A stretch of 64,000 bases of DNA, taken from positions 1,637,001-1,701,000 of the forward strand of contig NC_037639.1 in the NCBI RefSeq assembly GCF_003254395.2, in the 5' to 3' direction. The translations under genes were made by a program, and so were the position numbers. This document shows, in pieces, positions 27,417 to 40,904 of the stretch. Source of the DNA: Apis mellifera. Its lineage: Eukaryota; Arthropoda; Insecta; Hymenoptera; Apidae. The notes below the pieces were generated by a model. That model did no database searches, had not been told where the DNA came from, and worked only from the letters and a program-made list of their open reading frames with translations. Position 1 is the first letter of the stretch, and each line of letters opens with the position of its first letter.

Positions 27417-27462
<46 letters not shown>
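27417..27462. repeat. (TA)n microsatellite bordering repeat copy A
   Basis: A TA dinucleotide run of about 46 bases immediately after the right end of repeat copy A. Confidence 0.9.
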
Positions 27463-27468
<6 letters not shown>

Positions 27469-27729
27469 GATATATAGATACTCTGTGTTAGATAAAATAT
27501 ATAGATAAAATATTGGAAATTAATAATAATATTGGAAATATAGAATAAATAATGAATCATATAATATAATGGAATATTTGTTTACATTTGATAATTCGTA
27601 TTATCGCGACATTACAATCAGAAAAAATATGATAGAGTTTTATCACTTTCATAAAGTAAATTCACTTTAAAATAAATTCACTAAAAAATAAATTATTTTT
27701 CTTTGAAATTCATTTTAAATGATTTTAAA

Positions 27730-27860
27730 TTATAGCTCATTGTACACATATTAAAATGTTGATATGTAAAAAAACATATTTCATTTTAAAAAACCAAAAA
27801 AATTATAGATCATTGTACATATATTAAAATGTTGATATGTAAAAAAACATAATTTAAATT
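27730..27860. repeat. Tandem duplication, period ~73 bases
   Basis: The block beginning tatagctcattgtac (27731) recurs at 27804 as tatagatcattgtac. Both copies continue through ttaaaatgttgatatg and a run of A's before diverging. It lies between repeat copy A and the mariner remnant. Confidence 0.75.
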
Positions 27861-28293
27861 TTTTCATCATTTCATTTAAAAAACAAAAAAGTTGATTTTT
27901 ATATAATCTCTATCCAAGAAATATATCAAAAAACTATTTATATCATATTATGAATTGATCATCTTCATTATAAAATAGTATACCGTTTAGTCAACACATA
28001 CTATCGTTTAATCAGAAATACCATAAAAATGATATGTGATGTGCTTGATTTTCACATATGGAAGAATTTTCTATAATCTATCTACTATTATATAATTTTC
28101 CAATTTTATTGTATTATATGCTTACGACAAATATTTATATATATGAAATAATACCATTAAGTTATTATTAATTTCTCATTTGTAATCAATTTTCATCTTC
28201 ATCAAGATATTACAATATATTAAAATATCTTATAAGTTTCTTTCTTTTTTTTGATATGAAATGAATACACGATATTTCTTGTTTAAAGTTGAC

Positions 28294-28647
28294 TTATTGC
28301 GTTATATATGAATCGTTCTGCTCTATTACCTTCTTCCATCTCTTCTCAGAAAGCCTCATTATTCCCTTTTTCCAAAATTATTAGTTTATTTGCAAAATAT
28401 TCCTCGAAGAGCATCGCGGATTTTCAGCAAACATGGCCTTATTAAGATCTGTTTCCGTCGTTACTAGGCGGTCATTGCGGCCTTCATTTTTCGAGTCAAA
28501 ATTGCCAATTTTATATTTCTTAAACCAATTGTAGATGGTCATAATAGTTGTAATAGCAGTCCGTAAACAATACAAATCTTGTCTGTAGTTTGCATTATCA
28601 CTTTCTTTAAAACATAGCATGCCGCAAATGCTTCCTTTGGCTATCAT
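28294..28647 (-). pseudogene. Mariner transposase remnant with internal deletion
   Basis: Read on minus from 28647, the N-terminal part matches the mariner DNA-binding region: an HTH with NWFKKYKIGNFDSKNEGR, followed by PRCSSRNILQIN. Two stop codons (TAA TAA) at 28378-28383 follow. Then, still in the same frame, comes the typical mariner C-terminal tail, LSEKRWKKVIEQNDSYITQ, ending at a stop at 28294-28296. The whole DDD catalytic core between them (roughly 250 residues in intact relatives) is missing, so this is an internally deleted, non-functional copy. Terminal inverted repeats were not recognised. Mariner elements are the commonest transposons in bee genomes, which fits. Confidence 0.8.
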
Positions 28648-28699
28648 ATTGAACGATATAGAAAAATGTTTTAAAAGAGATTATGTCACTAACGAAATA

Positions 28700-31600
28700 T
28701 ACTTTAAAAAAGCTCTGGAAAGCTTTTTGATGACTAAAACCGATCACGGTTAATAGATAAGTTCATATAATATATTGTATATTCATATAAAAATAATTAG
28801 TTAAAGTTATTCCTATGGTACGAAAAAAATTTATGGGACACTTTAATATTTGCTCCATAGTTCATATATAACACATATAGGAGTGAATATATTAATGAGA
28901 AATTAAATAATTTTGAAAATTTAATAGAATTCACATTTTTGCAAAAAAAAAATTCATATGATCCCTTCATTCTATATATGTACAGCAATATGCTATTATA
29001 CAATGTTTTTATGTTTACAACATTTATTTTTCATTACTAAAGAATAATTAATAATGTTATTTTTATGCTTTCACTATTATTTATTTATGTTTTATTGAAT
29101 CGATTTATTATATATAGAAAAATAAAGAAATTTGACAATTATATTAAAAATAAAAAAATCTTATAAAATATTTATATAAATTTTTTTTCTCTCTATTCTC
29201 ATCTGGTTGATTGAATGTTTATATATGTTTCAAACAAAAATTAACAATATGTAATAAATTTGTATTTATTAAAAATAAAAAATATTTATTTTGTTTTGCA
29301 ATTATTTAGATTACTGATTAAAATTTTATGTTGAAAAACAAATTTAAAAAAATTATTAATTTTTTTGTTTATAACTTTTTTTTAATTGTATAAAACAATC
29401 ATCTTTATGAAAAAAAACTTTTAAAATTTTAAATAATTTTAAAATCTTAAAATTTTTTGTGTTTCTTATAGTTTACGAGTAGTTATAAGATAAAATAAAA
29501 AAATAATCGAATTTTTAAAGATTGATTTTACTCTTTTAAAATAATTTCACTTAACAAAAAAAATTGCATATATACATAAGCATTATATATTATCAAAGTT
29601 TCATCATTTTTAAATTTCTGGTTCTAATTGATTTTTTTTTGTTAGTTCAAGGAATCCGATAGTTTGAGAATTATTAGCATTAATAATGATCTTTCAATTA
29701 TTAATCAAAAGAATTGTTAGATGTTTGTCATTAATTTATTGATATATTTTAAACGTTTATTATTTATTTATATGTAAAAATTTTAAACTTAATTTTATTA
29801 CAATTTTATTTATAATTATTATAAATTATATTAAAATTATTCCGATTTATATTAAAAATTTTTGCTATATATAGCAAAGTATTAAGTGCCATTTTTTAAT
29901 TTTTTAGAATTTTATATCAAAATTTGTGTTAAGATAACTATTATAACAATTTTGATTATTTTCTTTATTTATTTATTTTATATGTTTATATTATTTATAT
30001 GTTTAATATTAAAATTTTATTTTATTTATATTATAAAATTAACTTATAAAGCAAAATAAAAAGAAAAAAATATTATATTTTTCTATTTATTTCAGAAAAA
30101 ATTTAAGTGTTTGCCATTAGGAAAACTTCCTGTTATACACATATATAATAATACACATATATTTATATTTATACTATATTTTATTGAAATCAATCCATTT
30201 ATTTTTATTTTTCTTTTTATTTTTACAAATTAAAAATTGGAATCTCCTCTTTTTTAAAATAACAATGAATTAATTGTTATTTTTAGCTTTCAAAAATTTA
30301 ATTTTTTATTAAATTTAATTTTGAATTTTTTCAATTAGAATCAATGAATCAATTATTATTAGAATTTTCAAATAAAAAATTATCTAAATTCTTTTCCTTT
30401 GAATATTTTATAATTATAATGTTAATATGTTCATGAAAAATATTTGAAAAGTTGATTCTAGAAATAAAACAAACAAAAAAATTAATACATAAAAATATTA
30501 AGATTTATTTATCATAATAGAAACAATTTAGTTTTGTATTAGATGAAGGAATTGAAATAGAGCAAAATAGAATTATGATAAAAATAGATCTATCATGGAA
30601 ATTTTAATTGTTTATAACTTAAAAGATTTTTAATAAGATTTTTTATTTATTTATTTTTAATTGTTGAAAAATATTTTTTTACAAATGGATATTGTGTTGA
30701 CTACTATTGTTCGAATAATCTATTTATTATAACATCTTATATCGATTACTAGTAAAAAATAACTTTCAACAAAAACTTTTAATAATTTTATTTTTAAATA
30801 TATTTTAATATCTGTCTAATAAATCTATCTAATAAATCTCAATTGATATTTTTTTATATCGACTTTTGTTAAGTTTTTGATTCATCAAAAATATTCCATG
30901 AGTATATTATTTTTTATCAAACAATTTTTTTAATGAAATATCATTTAAAAAAGATGAAATCAACATTTAAAATTTATTTTTTAAATAATTTCACACATTG
31001 TAATAAAATAAAACAAAATTTATTAAAAAATAATTAAATTATATTCAGAAATAATTGAATTATGTTCAAAAGTAATTATATTAAAAAATGTTCAAAATTT
31101 AATCTCTATTATTACTATTTTATCTTTTATAAAAAATTCTTAGATTAATATTATTAATATTATTTGCTGTAAAATATAAAAAATTATTCTCTATAAATAA
31201 TTCTTAATTCTATTTTTCTTTTAAAATTAGAATTTTTGAATTGGATGCATTTTCTTGTAAAATAGTATTACAAAAATTTTTGTAAAATACTTATTATATG
31301 TTAAATGAAGATGTAATTAATCTTGTTTTAAATAAAATCAATAATCAAAATAGTTATTTATTTGTTATTTATATTATCTAAAGATATAAAGATAATATAA
31401 ATTTGTTTTAATTATTTCAGATTTTGTTGTAATTGCAAATCCTAAATAAGAAGATTTTCACATTAAATAAATATTAATTTTATAAATTACAGCAACTTTA
31501 TGTGAAATAAAGAAAAAAAAATGATTAGGCGATCAATCATTTCAAGTGTTTAATATCTAATATATAAATCGATGATATGAAAAAAAATGTAACGATATTA

Positions 31601-32187
31601 TTTTTTAAATAACATTTTAATTTCTACAAAGATAATGATTATGATAATAAAACGGAATGAAATTTAATATAAAATCAAAATTGATCTTCAAAACTATTTT
31701 TAATATAAATATAATTATTTAGATATAAGAGATTAACATATAATAAAAAGGTTATAAATAAGAGATATATAAATAAGAGATTAACATATAAAAGAACTTA
31801 TCATAGTTTTATAATATAATTTCTTTTATAATCAAATTATAAAAAAAACTTGAAAACATTAAAAATTTATTTATCTATATTATTGTTAAATTAAAATGAA
31901 ATTTAATACTAAATTTTATCTATTTTTCTCAAATACTTTCTAGATTTTATCTTTAATTCAAAATTAATCTTTTATTTTTGATTAATATCTTCGCAAAGTA
32001 AGTTTTTTTGCAAATTATAAAATCAATAAATAATTATAAAATAAAAATTATTAAATTTATGAGTGATTAAATAACATTTGAAGTGAAATTATATCTTTAT
32101 ATTCTTTTATTTTTTTAATACAAAAGCAATGAAAGAATCATTTTATGAAAAAGTTCACATAAATCGGAAAAACCTTGAACTTTGACA
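28700..32187. other. Intergenic AT-rich DNA upstream of the channel-like gene
   Basis: No coding exon or transposon protein was seen. The frame at 28797-29003 (minus) is low complexity. The 5'UTR and promoter of the plus-strand channel-like gene should lie near the right end, but no motif or upstream exon could be identified. Confidence 0.6.
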
Positions 32188-35100
32188 ATGGATATACCCC
32201 TTTTCCCAACACCACCAATTCTTGGGTGTGTTACAACGCCTGTTAGTGATGTGATAGACATTGCAAAGTTGACACCTATTTCATTATCCACTGTTACATG
32301 TGCTCGTAAACATGTCGAGACAAAAATGCATAAAGCTATTGGAATCCACAAGATACGATATTTCACCAATAGGAATTTAATATATCCAAGAGGCAAAATC
32401 AAACATCGTGTTACTGAATTTCATATAACAATGACAGAACCACAGAAGAATAATGAAAATGAAGATAATGATGACGTAGTTTATGCGATTGGTATGACAT
32501 AACAATTTCTATTAATTTTTCTATTATTAATTGATAAAATATTAAAGTATTTATATTTATATATCCTTAATTATATTAAACATAATGAATTAAAAGATTT
32601 TATTCCATCTAGAATTTAAATTTACTTAAATGTTAAATTTATTTTATTATGTTAAATTAAATGTAAATGTAAATGTTAAATTAATGTTATTTAATTTTAA
32701 AAATAAATTCTTCTTAATTTTAAATATGAAAATATGTATTTTAAATATGTATCTTATTATTAATGTATATCTTATTATAGATATTATCTTAATTGTTCAT
32801 TTTTCATTTTGATAAATCTAAATATAATTAATTTTATATCTTATCACAAAAAAATTTACTTATTCTTTTATAATGTGTAATATTTAAATACATGTATTAC
32901 TCTTCATATCTTATTTATTTATTGATACAATGAAATGGAAAAAAATTTGATAATTATTAATCATTATTTTTCTTAATTATTTAATTTTATTTTTTATGTT
33001 ATACATATGTTATGTTATATTTTTTAATTTTTATTAAATTTATCTAATTTTCAATATATACATTTGAATTACTATATATATAATTGAAATTTGTAAACAT
33101 TTACTATATTTATTACAAATATAGTAAACATATAAATCATGTTTTAGTGAACATATAAAAACAATATTATTATATATTGAACAATAATAAAAATAATAAA
33201 ATTAAAAAAAAGTATAATGATGATTCAATTAAATAAGATAATGTCTTATATACTTCAAGCGTGTTAAAATTTTTAAATTTTTTTATAATTTATTTATTCT
33301 CAAAGTTTTTTATATAAATTTAATTATTATTAATAATATAATATATATAATATGTAGAATTATAAAAAATACACATTTTATAATCACATTATTGGTTGAT
33401 ATATTCTATTCTTAGTTTCATTAATAATAACGCGTTAAGAAGACTGAATCAATACTTAAGGAAAAGCTGAATCTAGGACAACATAATATAGAGTTTAAAA
33501 TTGAAAATTAAATCAAAGTAAATTTTTTCAATTGCTAAGTAAATTTTAAATTATACAGTTTATATATTTTTATTTATTTTATAAATATTGTTTTATTTAT
33601 ATTATATTATATATTATATACATTTGTATTATATACATTTCTATTTATATTAAAATTCTATATATTATTAAGAGGTAAGTTATCGAAAAAATAAAAAAAA
33701 ATTTATATGAATAAAATGAAATATTATATATATATATATAATAATATACATAACAAAATAATATGTTATAAAGATTCGTTAAGCTTATCGTTATTAAATA
33801 ATATTAATCTCTGAATAATATTTATGTAATCTTAGAATAAAAAAATTATATATAATTATATTATAATATATTTCTTTTTCTTAATTCTTTTCATTTGTAT
33901 TTTTCATTTTCTATTATTTGTACATATAGTAATTATAAATATAGAATGAAATCTTAAAAATTGCAGTAAATTAAATATTTTTAAAATATTATAATAATTT
34001 AATTTATTATTCTTAGATACACCTACGACGATTTCAGAAGAAATTTCTCCGCGATATAAAACAACGGAAAATTTGGAAAAATTAACAAAATCAATTGCTA
34101 TTCAAACAATAGTTGGACTACCATTACGATTAAGAATTTTACCATCTGTTAAAGATATTGTTCAAGAAAAATATGTAAATTCAACAGATATCGAAGGATT
34201 TTCTAAAATATGGAAATATATTAGATTTGTAGGAAGATTATCACTTTCATTATTTGGTAAAAAATGAATAACAATTTCTTTTTCATTTATAATTTATAAT
34301 TATTATTAAAATTATTAAAAGGAATAATTTAATTGCTAATATTATTACAATAAATTTTAATAATTCGATTTTATTATTTATATGATTATATATGTATAGG
34401 ATTGGCATGGCTATTAACTATTTGGGCTATTGTTGGTGCAATAGTTTTTTGTGCTATTGAAGGACCACGAGAACGCGAACAAGTTATAAAATTAAAAAAT
34501 ATGCAGAAAGATTTAGCAATTGGTTTGGCAACAGAATTGAGACAATTGCGTACAGAAAAAGAAGAAGATCTAGAGCCACTTTGGAGCAATAAAGTGAAAC
34601 AATATGTAACGAAACATGAAGAATTATTATTAATGGCAGTTAATTCTGGATATGGTGAAAATGGAAATAGTGGAGAACTTTGGACATTTCCTGGTTGCAT
34701 CCTATTTGCTCTTTCACTTCTCACCACTCTTGGTAATTTAGATTTATTTTTTGTCTAATTATGATAAATATAAAAATATCAATAATCATTAAAATATTAT
34801 TAAAATATTAATGAATTAAAATATTATTTTAATTGAAAGATTTTATTATTGTTTTCAAATTATATATTAAATAATATTTTCAAAAATATAATTTTAGCAA
34901 CTTTTCAATGTATTTTCAATAATATATTTTCATTCAACTCATATTATTTGTATGTATTTAAATAATTTTAATATAAATATAATAATAAACTATTAAATAA
35001 ATATAATAATTTTAATGAATATAAAATTTATAAATATAATTATATGCTGTTATAAAAAAATTCATTTAAACCGAGAATTATAATTTTAGTAAAAGTTTGT

Positions 35101-35696
35101 GAATTCTAATATTTATAATAAATATTCTTTATGCATATAATATAATATAATTATTTTTTTTTGATGAGGAATGTTTATAAGAAGATAAAATCTCAAAATT
35201 TCAGCATTTTTTCTTTTTTTGAAAATATTTCCTATTAATAAAAAAATTATGTATTATTTATTATTCTCTATATACACACAAACTTTTATTAAGATAAAAT
35301 TTAAGAGAATTTTTTGTAATATAATATATAAATGATTTTATGATTTATTCTACTTTTATTTATATTAATTTTTTATTTTTTATTAACAAATTAATTTTAT
35401 TTCAATTTATTTTATTCGTAGGTTTTGGTGCTCCGGTTCCACGAACTACAGCTGGTCGAACAGTAACCGTTATTTTTGCAGCAATTGGTATACCTGCACA
35501 TTTTCTTTTAATTATGAATCTTGGTCTTTTATTAGCAGTGCGGTTACAAAGATATGCCATATCAAGAAAGTTTGTTGACCAAACAGATTTAAGTTATTTA
35601 ACGCCATCAATGCCTAAATGGATTAAAGTAATGCCCTTCGTTTGTGTAGGTAAAATCATATAGATAGATAATATATATGTATATTATATATGTATA

Positions 35697-35755
<59 letters not shown>

Positions 35756-38700
35756 TATATAATTTAGCTATAATTTTTAAAAATTAATATCAATTCGTTA
35801 ATTCGTTTATTATAAAACCGATAATAAATATTTTTTCTTACAATTGCTAAAACATTTTCAGATATAGAATTTATATAAATTATTATTAATGATATAATTT
35901 AAGTTAGCAAAAAATTTTTTATCTAATATAATGTATGATTTCACTTATTTTTATCATGTAATAAAAAAAAATATTGAAAAAAAATTTATTAATATAACAA
36001 TTATATAAGTATAACAAATGATAATAACAAAAATTTTAGAAATAATTTATTTTCATAAGAAAACAAAAGTTACTTCGGTTTTTTAAATAATTCGGAACTA
36101 TATATATTTTTTTTTATTATATTTTAGGATACATTAATAATAAATTCAAAAATATATTACATATTTATTTAATATATTATATTTAATCTTGAAAATCAAA
36201 TTTTTTTTATTGCATCGTATTTTAGTCATTGCAAGAATAAAAAGTTTTACAGGAATTATGTATTGCAATTTAATTATTCTCTTAAAAAAAATTAAATTTC
36301 CATTAGTTTCTGAATTCATTTTATATTTATAATTTGCTTATATTCTTTAATCAACTATAAGAAAAATAACATTTATTATGGCATATAAATACCTTAGATC
36401 TATTATTATACATTTCATATCTTTCTTTTTTTCTATTTAAAATGAGATCTAATTCATATTTCTAAAAATCTCTATATTAAAACATATTATAATATGTGTG
36501 TATTAATTCAATTGATGAGTTTAAGTTAATGACTGATGAAAATTGGAAATAGTAATATTTCAACCTCGTATGATCCATTAACTTAAGTTCATTATTGCAT
36601 ATATGTATTTCAATGTATATAAAAATTTTTAGAAATATGATCAGTGTTGTTTAAATAACGAGAAAGAAAAAGAAAAAAAAGAAAAAAGGAAAATATTCTA
36701 AAATGTTTTGTCAAAAATATAAGTAAAGAGAAAGAGCGCGAAAATAAAATAGCAAAAATGTTTATGAAAAAATTTACGTCACGATCAATATTTTTTCGAA
36801 TACGTCTAATTTTCTTTTTTCTTAGTAAGTTTATGCTATATTGTTTTTTATATAAATGAAGAGAAAAAAAGGAAAGATCACCATGACTTGGTGATAGTAT
36901 AGGACTTTTTTTTCGATACTTGATACGTCGTATTATTCATCTTACATATTATAGAATATACAATAATTGTAAATATGAAGTATATAATATAATGATATAA
37001 TAAATATTATTTTTCTTACAATTTAACCAAAAAATGTAAACAAATTATAAATAAAATGAATTCAAGAAGTTAATAAAAAATTAATGGAATTTTATTTATT
37101 CATGGAATTATAATTTTAATATTTTTTTTCAAAAAAATAATTGAATTGCGACTACTGATTTTTTTTATACATATATATCTCTTTTATATATTTTTTATTC
37201 TTACATATAATGATATATAACGCGTATTAATAATTAAATTTAAAACAAATATGATATAATTAAAAAAATTAAATAATCGCTAATATATTAACATATTATT
37301 TTGATGAAATTATTTTACAAATTTTTTTAAATAATAGTCAAAAAGTGAATTGAAGTATTCAAAATAAAATCAGTAATAATAATAACAAAGATAATTATGT
37401 CATTTTGAGGAATTCATAGAAATAGAATAGGAAAATTGAAGAAATGTGATTTATCGTGATTTATATAATTTAATTTTATATTTAATTTTTTAATTTTATT
37501 AAAAAAAGAAATATTGTATAATATTATTCGTTTTTAATTTTATATTGTATGTATAAAATTATAAATAAATTCATTTTATTTGATCTTAAATATTAAATAA
37601 TATTAAATGAGTTGTTCTATTATGTAAAAATTCTTTTGAATTTTTGTTTTATATTATTTTGTGTAGAGATGATTCTATTTAACTTTTTGGTTCAAATTAT
37701 ATTTAACAATGTAAATATAGAATGTCTTAATAAAATAAAAAATTAAATTAAATACAAGAAATAATATTAAACTTAAAAAAATCATATTTTATTTTAAAAA
37801 ATAATTTTAAAAACAATTCCTTAATATAATATTCTGTATATATTAATATAATTAATATAATTAATATAATTTTTTGCAGAAATTTGTATTTATTATTAAA
37901 TCTAATTTTACATATTATAATTTTCTTTTGCAAATTTTTGAAATTATTAATTGGTAATTGATTAATAATTAATAAATTAACAAAAATCTGTTAATTATGC
38001 TAATAATGTAACCTTAGAATATATATACATATATATACGTATATATATTAAATATTATTATTTTCATTTTTAAATTTAATTTTGTAATATATTAATTATC
38101 ATGTTTTTACATTAAAATATAAATAATAAAAAAATTTACATATGGTTCTATTTAAAAAATTCAATATATTTTCGCCTCAAAAAATAAACTAATTTTAAAA
38201 TATAATAGAAATTACTTATTATACTATTGTTTGTAATAAATAGAAAATTTCTAAAAAGATATTTCTGATAATAATCGAAAAATCATATATGTTGATCAAT
38301 TTAACACAGTATTTCTGAATCTATATTCAAAATCACTAGGAAACCATAAAATAATTTCTAAATGATCATAAAAATTATTTTTACTTATTATTATATTGAA
38401 TATATATTGAAAATTATAAAATTATAAAAATAACAGAAATTTGTACAATATCATGAAATTAATAGCAATGATTTATCAGATATTTTCAACCAACTAATAT
38501 AAAAATATATTATAGAAAAGTTAATTAGTTTTTAATAAGTTATAAATTGAAATATTTAAATTTTCCAAGTTTTTTTTTCGATAAAAGTTAAAGTCATTTT
38601 GAGTTTTTTTTTTAAAAGACATATTTTTAACTGTATAGTATTATAACTGTTATTCAACAATCTATTATACTGTAACGAAATAACTTTGGATTTAGAAATA

Positions 38701-40872
38701 TGAAGTTAATGTTAAAATATTATCATGAAAAATTATTTTATTTGGATCAAATTATTTGAAATAAATTATTAATATAAATATTATTTTATATTAATATTAC
38801 AAATATCATATTATTGTTCAAATTTTAATATCTTATTAGTTTCGGATTTCAAATATTGTAGCATTGCATTGTGATATAAATGGATGTATATTTGAAAAAT
38901 ACTATAATCAATAATTAATTAGTAAATAATAAATAAAACAATATTTACAAAAATTTGATCATGTGAATGTTTGAAAAATTATTTATTATATATTGTATTT
39001 TATTTTCATATCATAGAATCATCATAAAATAAAAAAATAAATATAATAATAAATATAATAATAATAATAATAATAATAATTATAATTTCTATTATTATTA
39101 TATATTATTATATATAATTTTCGTAAATATTAAAAAAATAAAATTAAAAAAGGAAAATATTTTATCATTAATATGTTAGAATATACAATATAATCAATTT
39201 TATAATTACAATATTCTTTGAAAAATGTTAATAAGTCTCTAATTAGCATGATAATAGCATGATTATATTCATTCACAGAATTAAAAGAAAATTAAATTTT
39301 AACAAAAAAAAAATTTTTCAAAAAATTTGAAAAAATGAATAAAGTTTATTTGAACTATTTTTCGATATTCATTTTACAAATTTTTATAGAGGAAGCTTTA
39401 TTGCAACAGCAATTCTTAAAAAATTAAAAATATATATATATATAAGATCTTCTTTCGCAAAATTATAATAATTTACAAATCGGCAGTTTTTTATTAAAAT
39501 TAAAATTAAATGATTCTTTAAACTAATAATAATTGTAATACTTCAGAATTTCTTTCAATCTTCAATTCACAATCTCGAATTTTAAAATACTTTCAACTCA
39601 ATCTGACTAATCGGATTCTCGACATTTTCAAATTTTCTATATTTACAGATTTAGATATACATATATCGCATCTTTTAACTTTTATCTAATATTAAAAAAT
39701 ATTTTAAATAAATATTGAATAAAGAACAAGTAACAAGATATTTATTATGTTAGAGATCAATTCTATTTTTTAAATAGAATTTTTAATGCATTAATTGATA
39801 TAATATATTATATAAAAAAATAATTAAAAATAATTAGTGTTTATTAGTTTCAGAAACTATGTTTATGAAATAATTTATTTATGTTTATATATATAATATA
39901 TTATATATATATATAATAATTTTTGTTGAATGTTCTTGTTTATGAAATATTTTAATTTGTTGAATTTTTTATTTGAATTTAGTCAAACTTACTTGTACTA
40001 AAAAATATGTATTCAAAAACAATATATCAAAAAATTATTCATATTTCATTTAAAAAATTAAATTGATTTTAATTCTTTAACTTCTATAAATTCAGATAGA
40101 TTATTAATGTTAAATTATATTATCTCCATTCAATTTTTGTCTGAAACATTTTTTGTCAATATCATCAAAAGTAAATAAAATATTTAAAATAATCAACTTT
40201 TATTATTTTATATGTAAATATTCTATATTCAAGATATCTTATCTGTCATATTGATTTTCTCAATATTATTTAATTATTAAAAAAAAAAAAAAAATATTTA
40301 AAATACTATAAAAAATTTTCAGATAAAAATTGATATTAAAAAATTAACATATTTTGATGTTATTAATTATTTGATGGTATGATAAAAATTATATGAAAAA
40401 ATTTTATTTTTTTAAATGGAATTATATATTTTTTGAAAATTTTATAACGAAAATTTTATTTTTTTTATAATATTTTACTGTTTACGAAAGGAACGAGAGA
40501 TATTAATATGCAAATATATAATCTTTCATCAGACTTTTATAATCAATACAAAAAATCAATATATCAAAAAATTTCACCGTAGAATTTCATTATAAAAATA
40601 AATGTAAATATTTAATTTATTTTTTTTAAATAATCATTTTAATTCATTTACCTAAATATTATATATATATCAATTTTTTTGATATATCTCATTAAAATTT
40701 ATTCAATAATTAAAATTTCAGTAGAAAAAATTCATAAATCTTCATAATAAATTATTCCATAAATTTTATCTCATAATAAATATAATATAAACAATATAAT
40801 CATATGTAATAAATTATGAGTTAAATTATTTATGAGTTAAATGATTATAAATATAATAAATTTTTTATAATG

Positions 40873-40904
<32 letters not shown>

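Noticed and set aside
32115..32402. 95-codon minus frame over exon 1 of the channel-like gene
   Set aside because: The plus-strand reading joins in phase to four further exons with K2P features; the minus frame has no partner exons.
34386..34727. 113-codon minus frame over exon 3 of the channel-like gene
   Set aside because: Antisense shadow of the TM1-to-pore-1 exon.
39045..39080. (ATA)n run considered as the start of a CRISPR-like or satellite array
   Set aside because: Simple trinucleotide repeat without spacers; no CRISPR array is expected or seen in this eukaryotic DNA.
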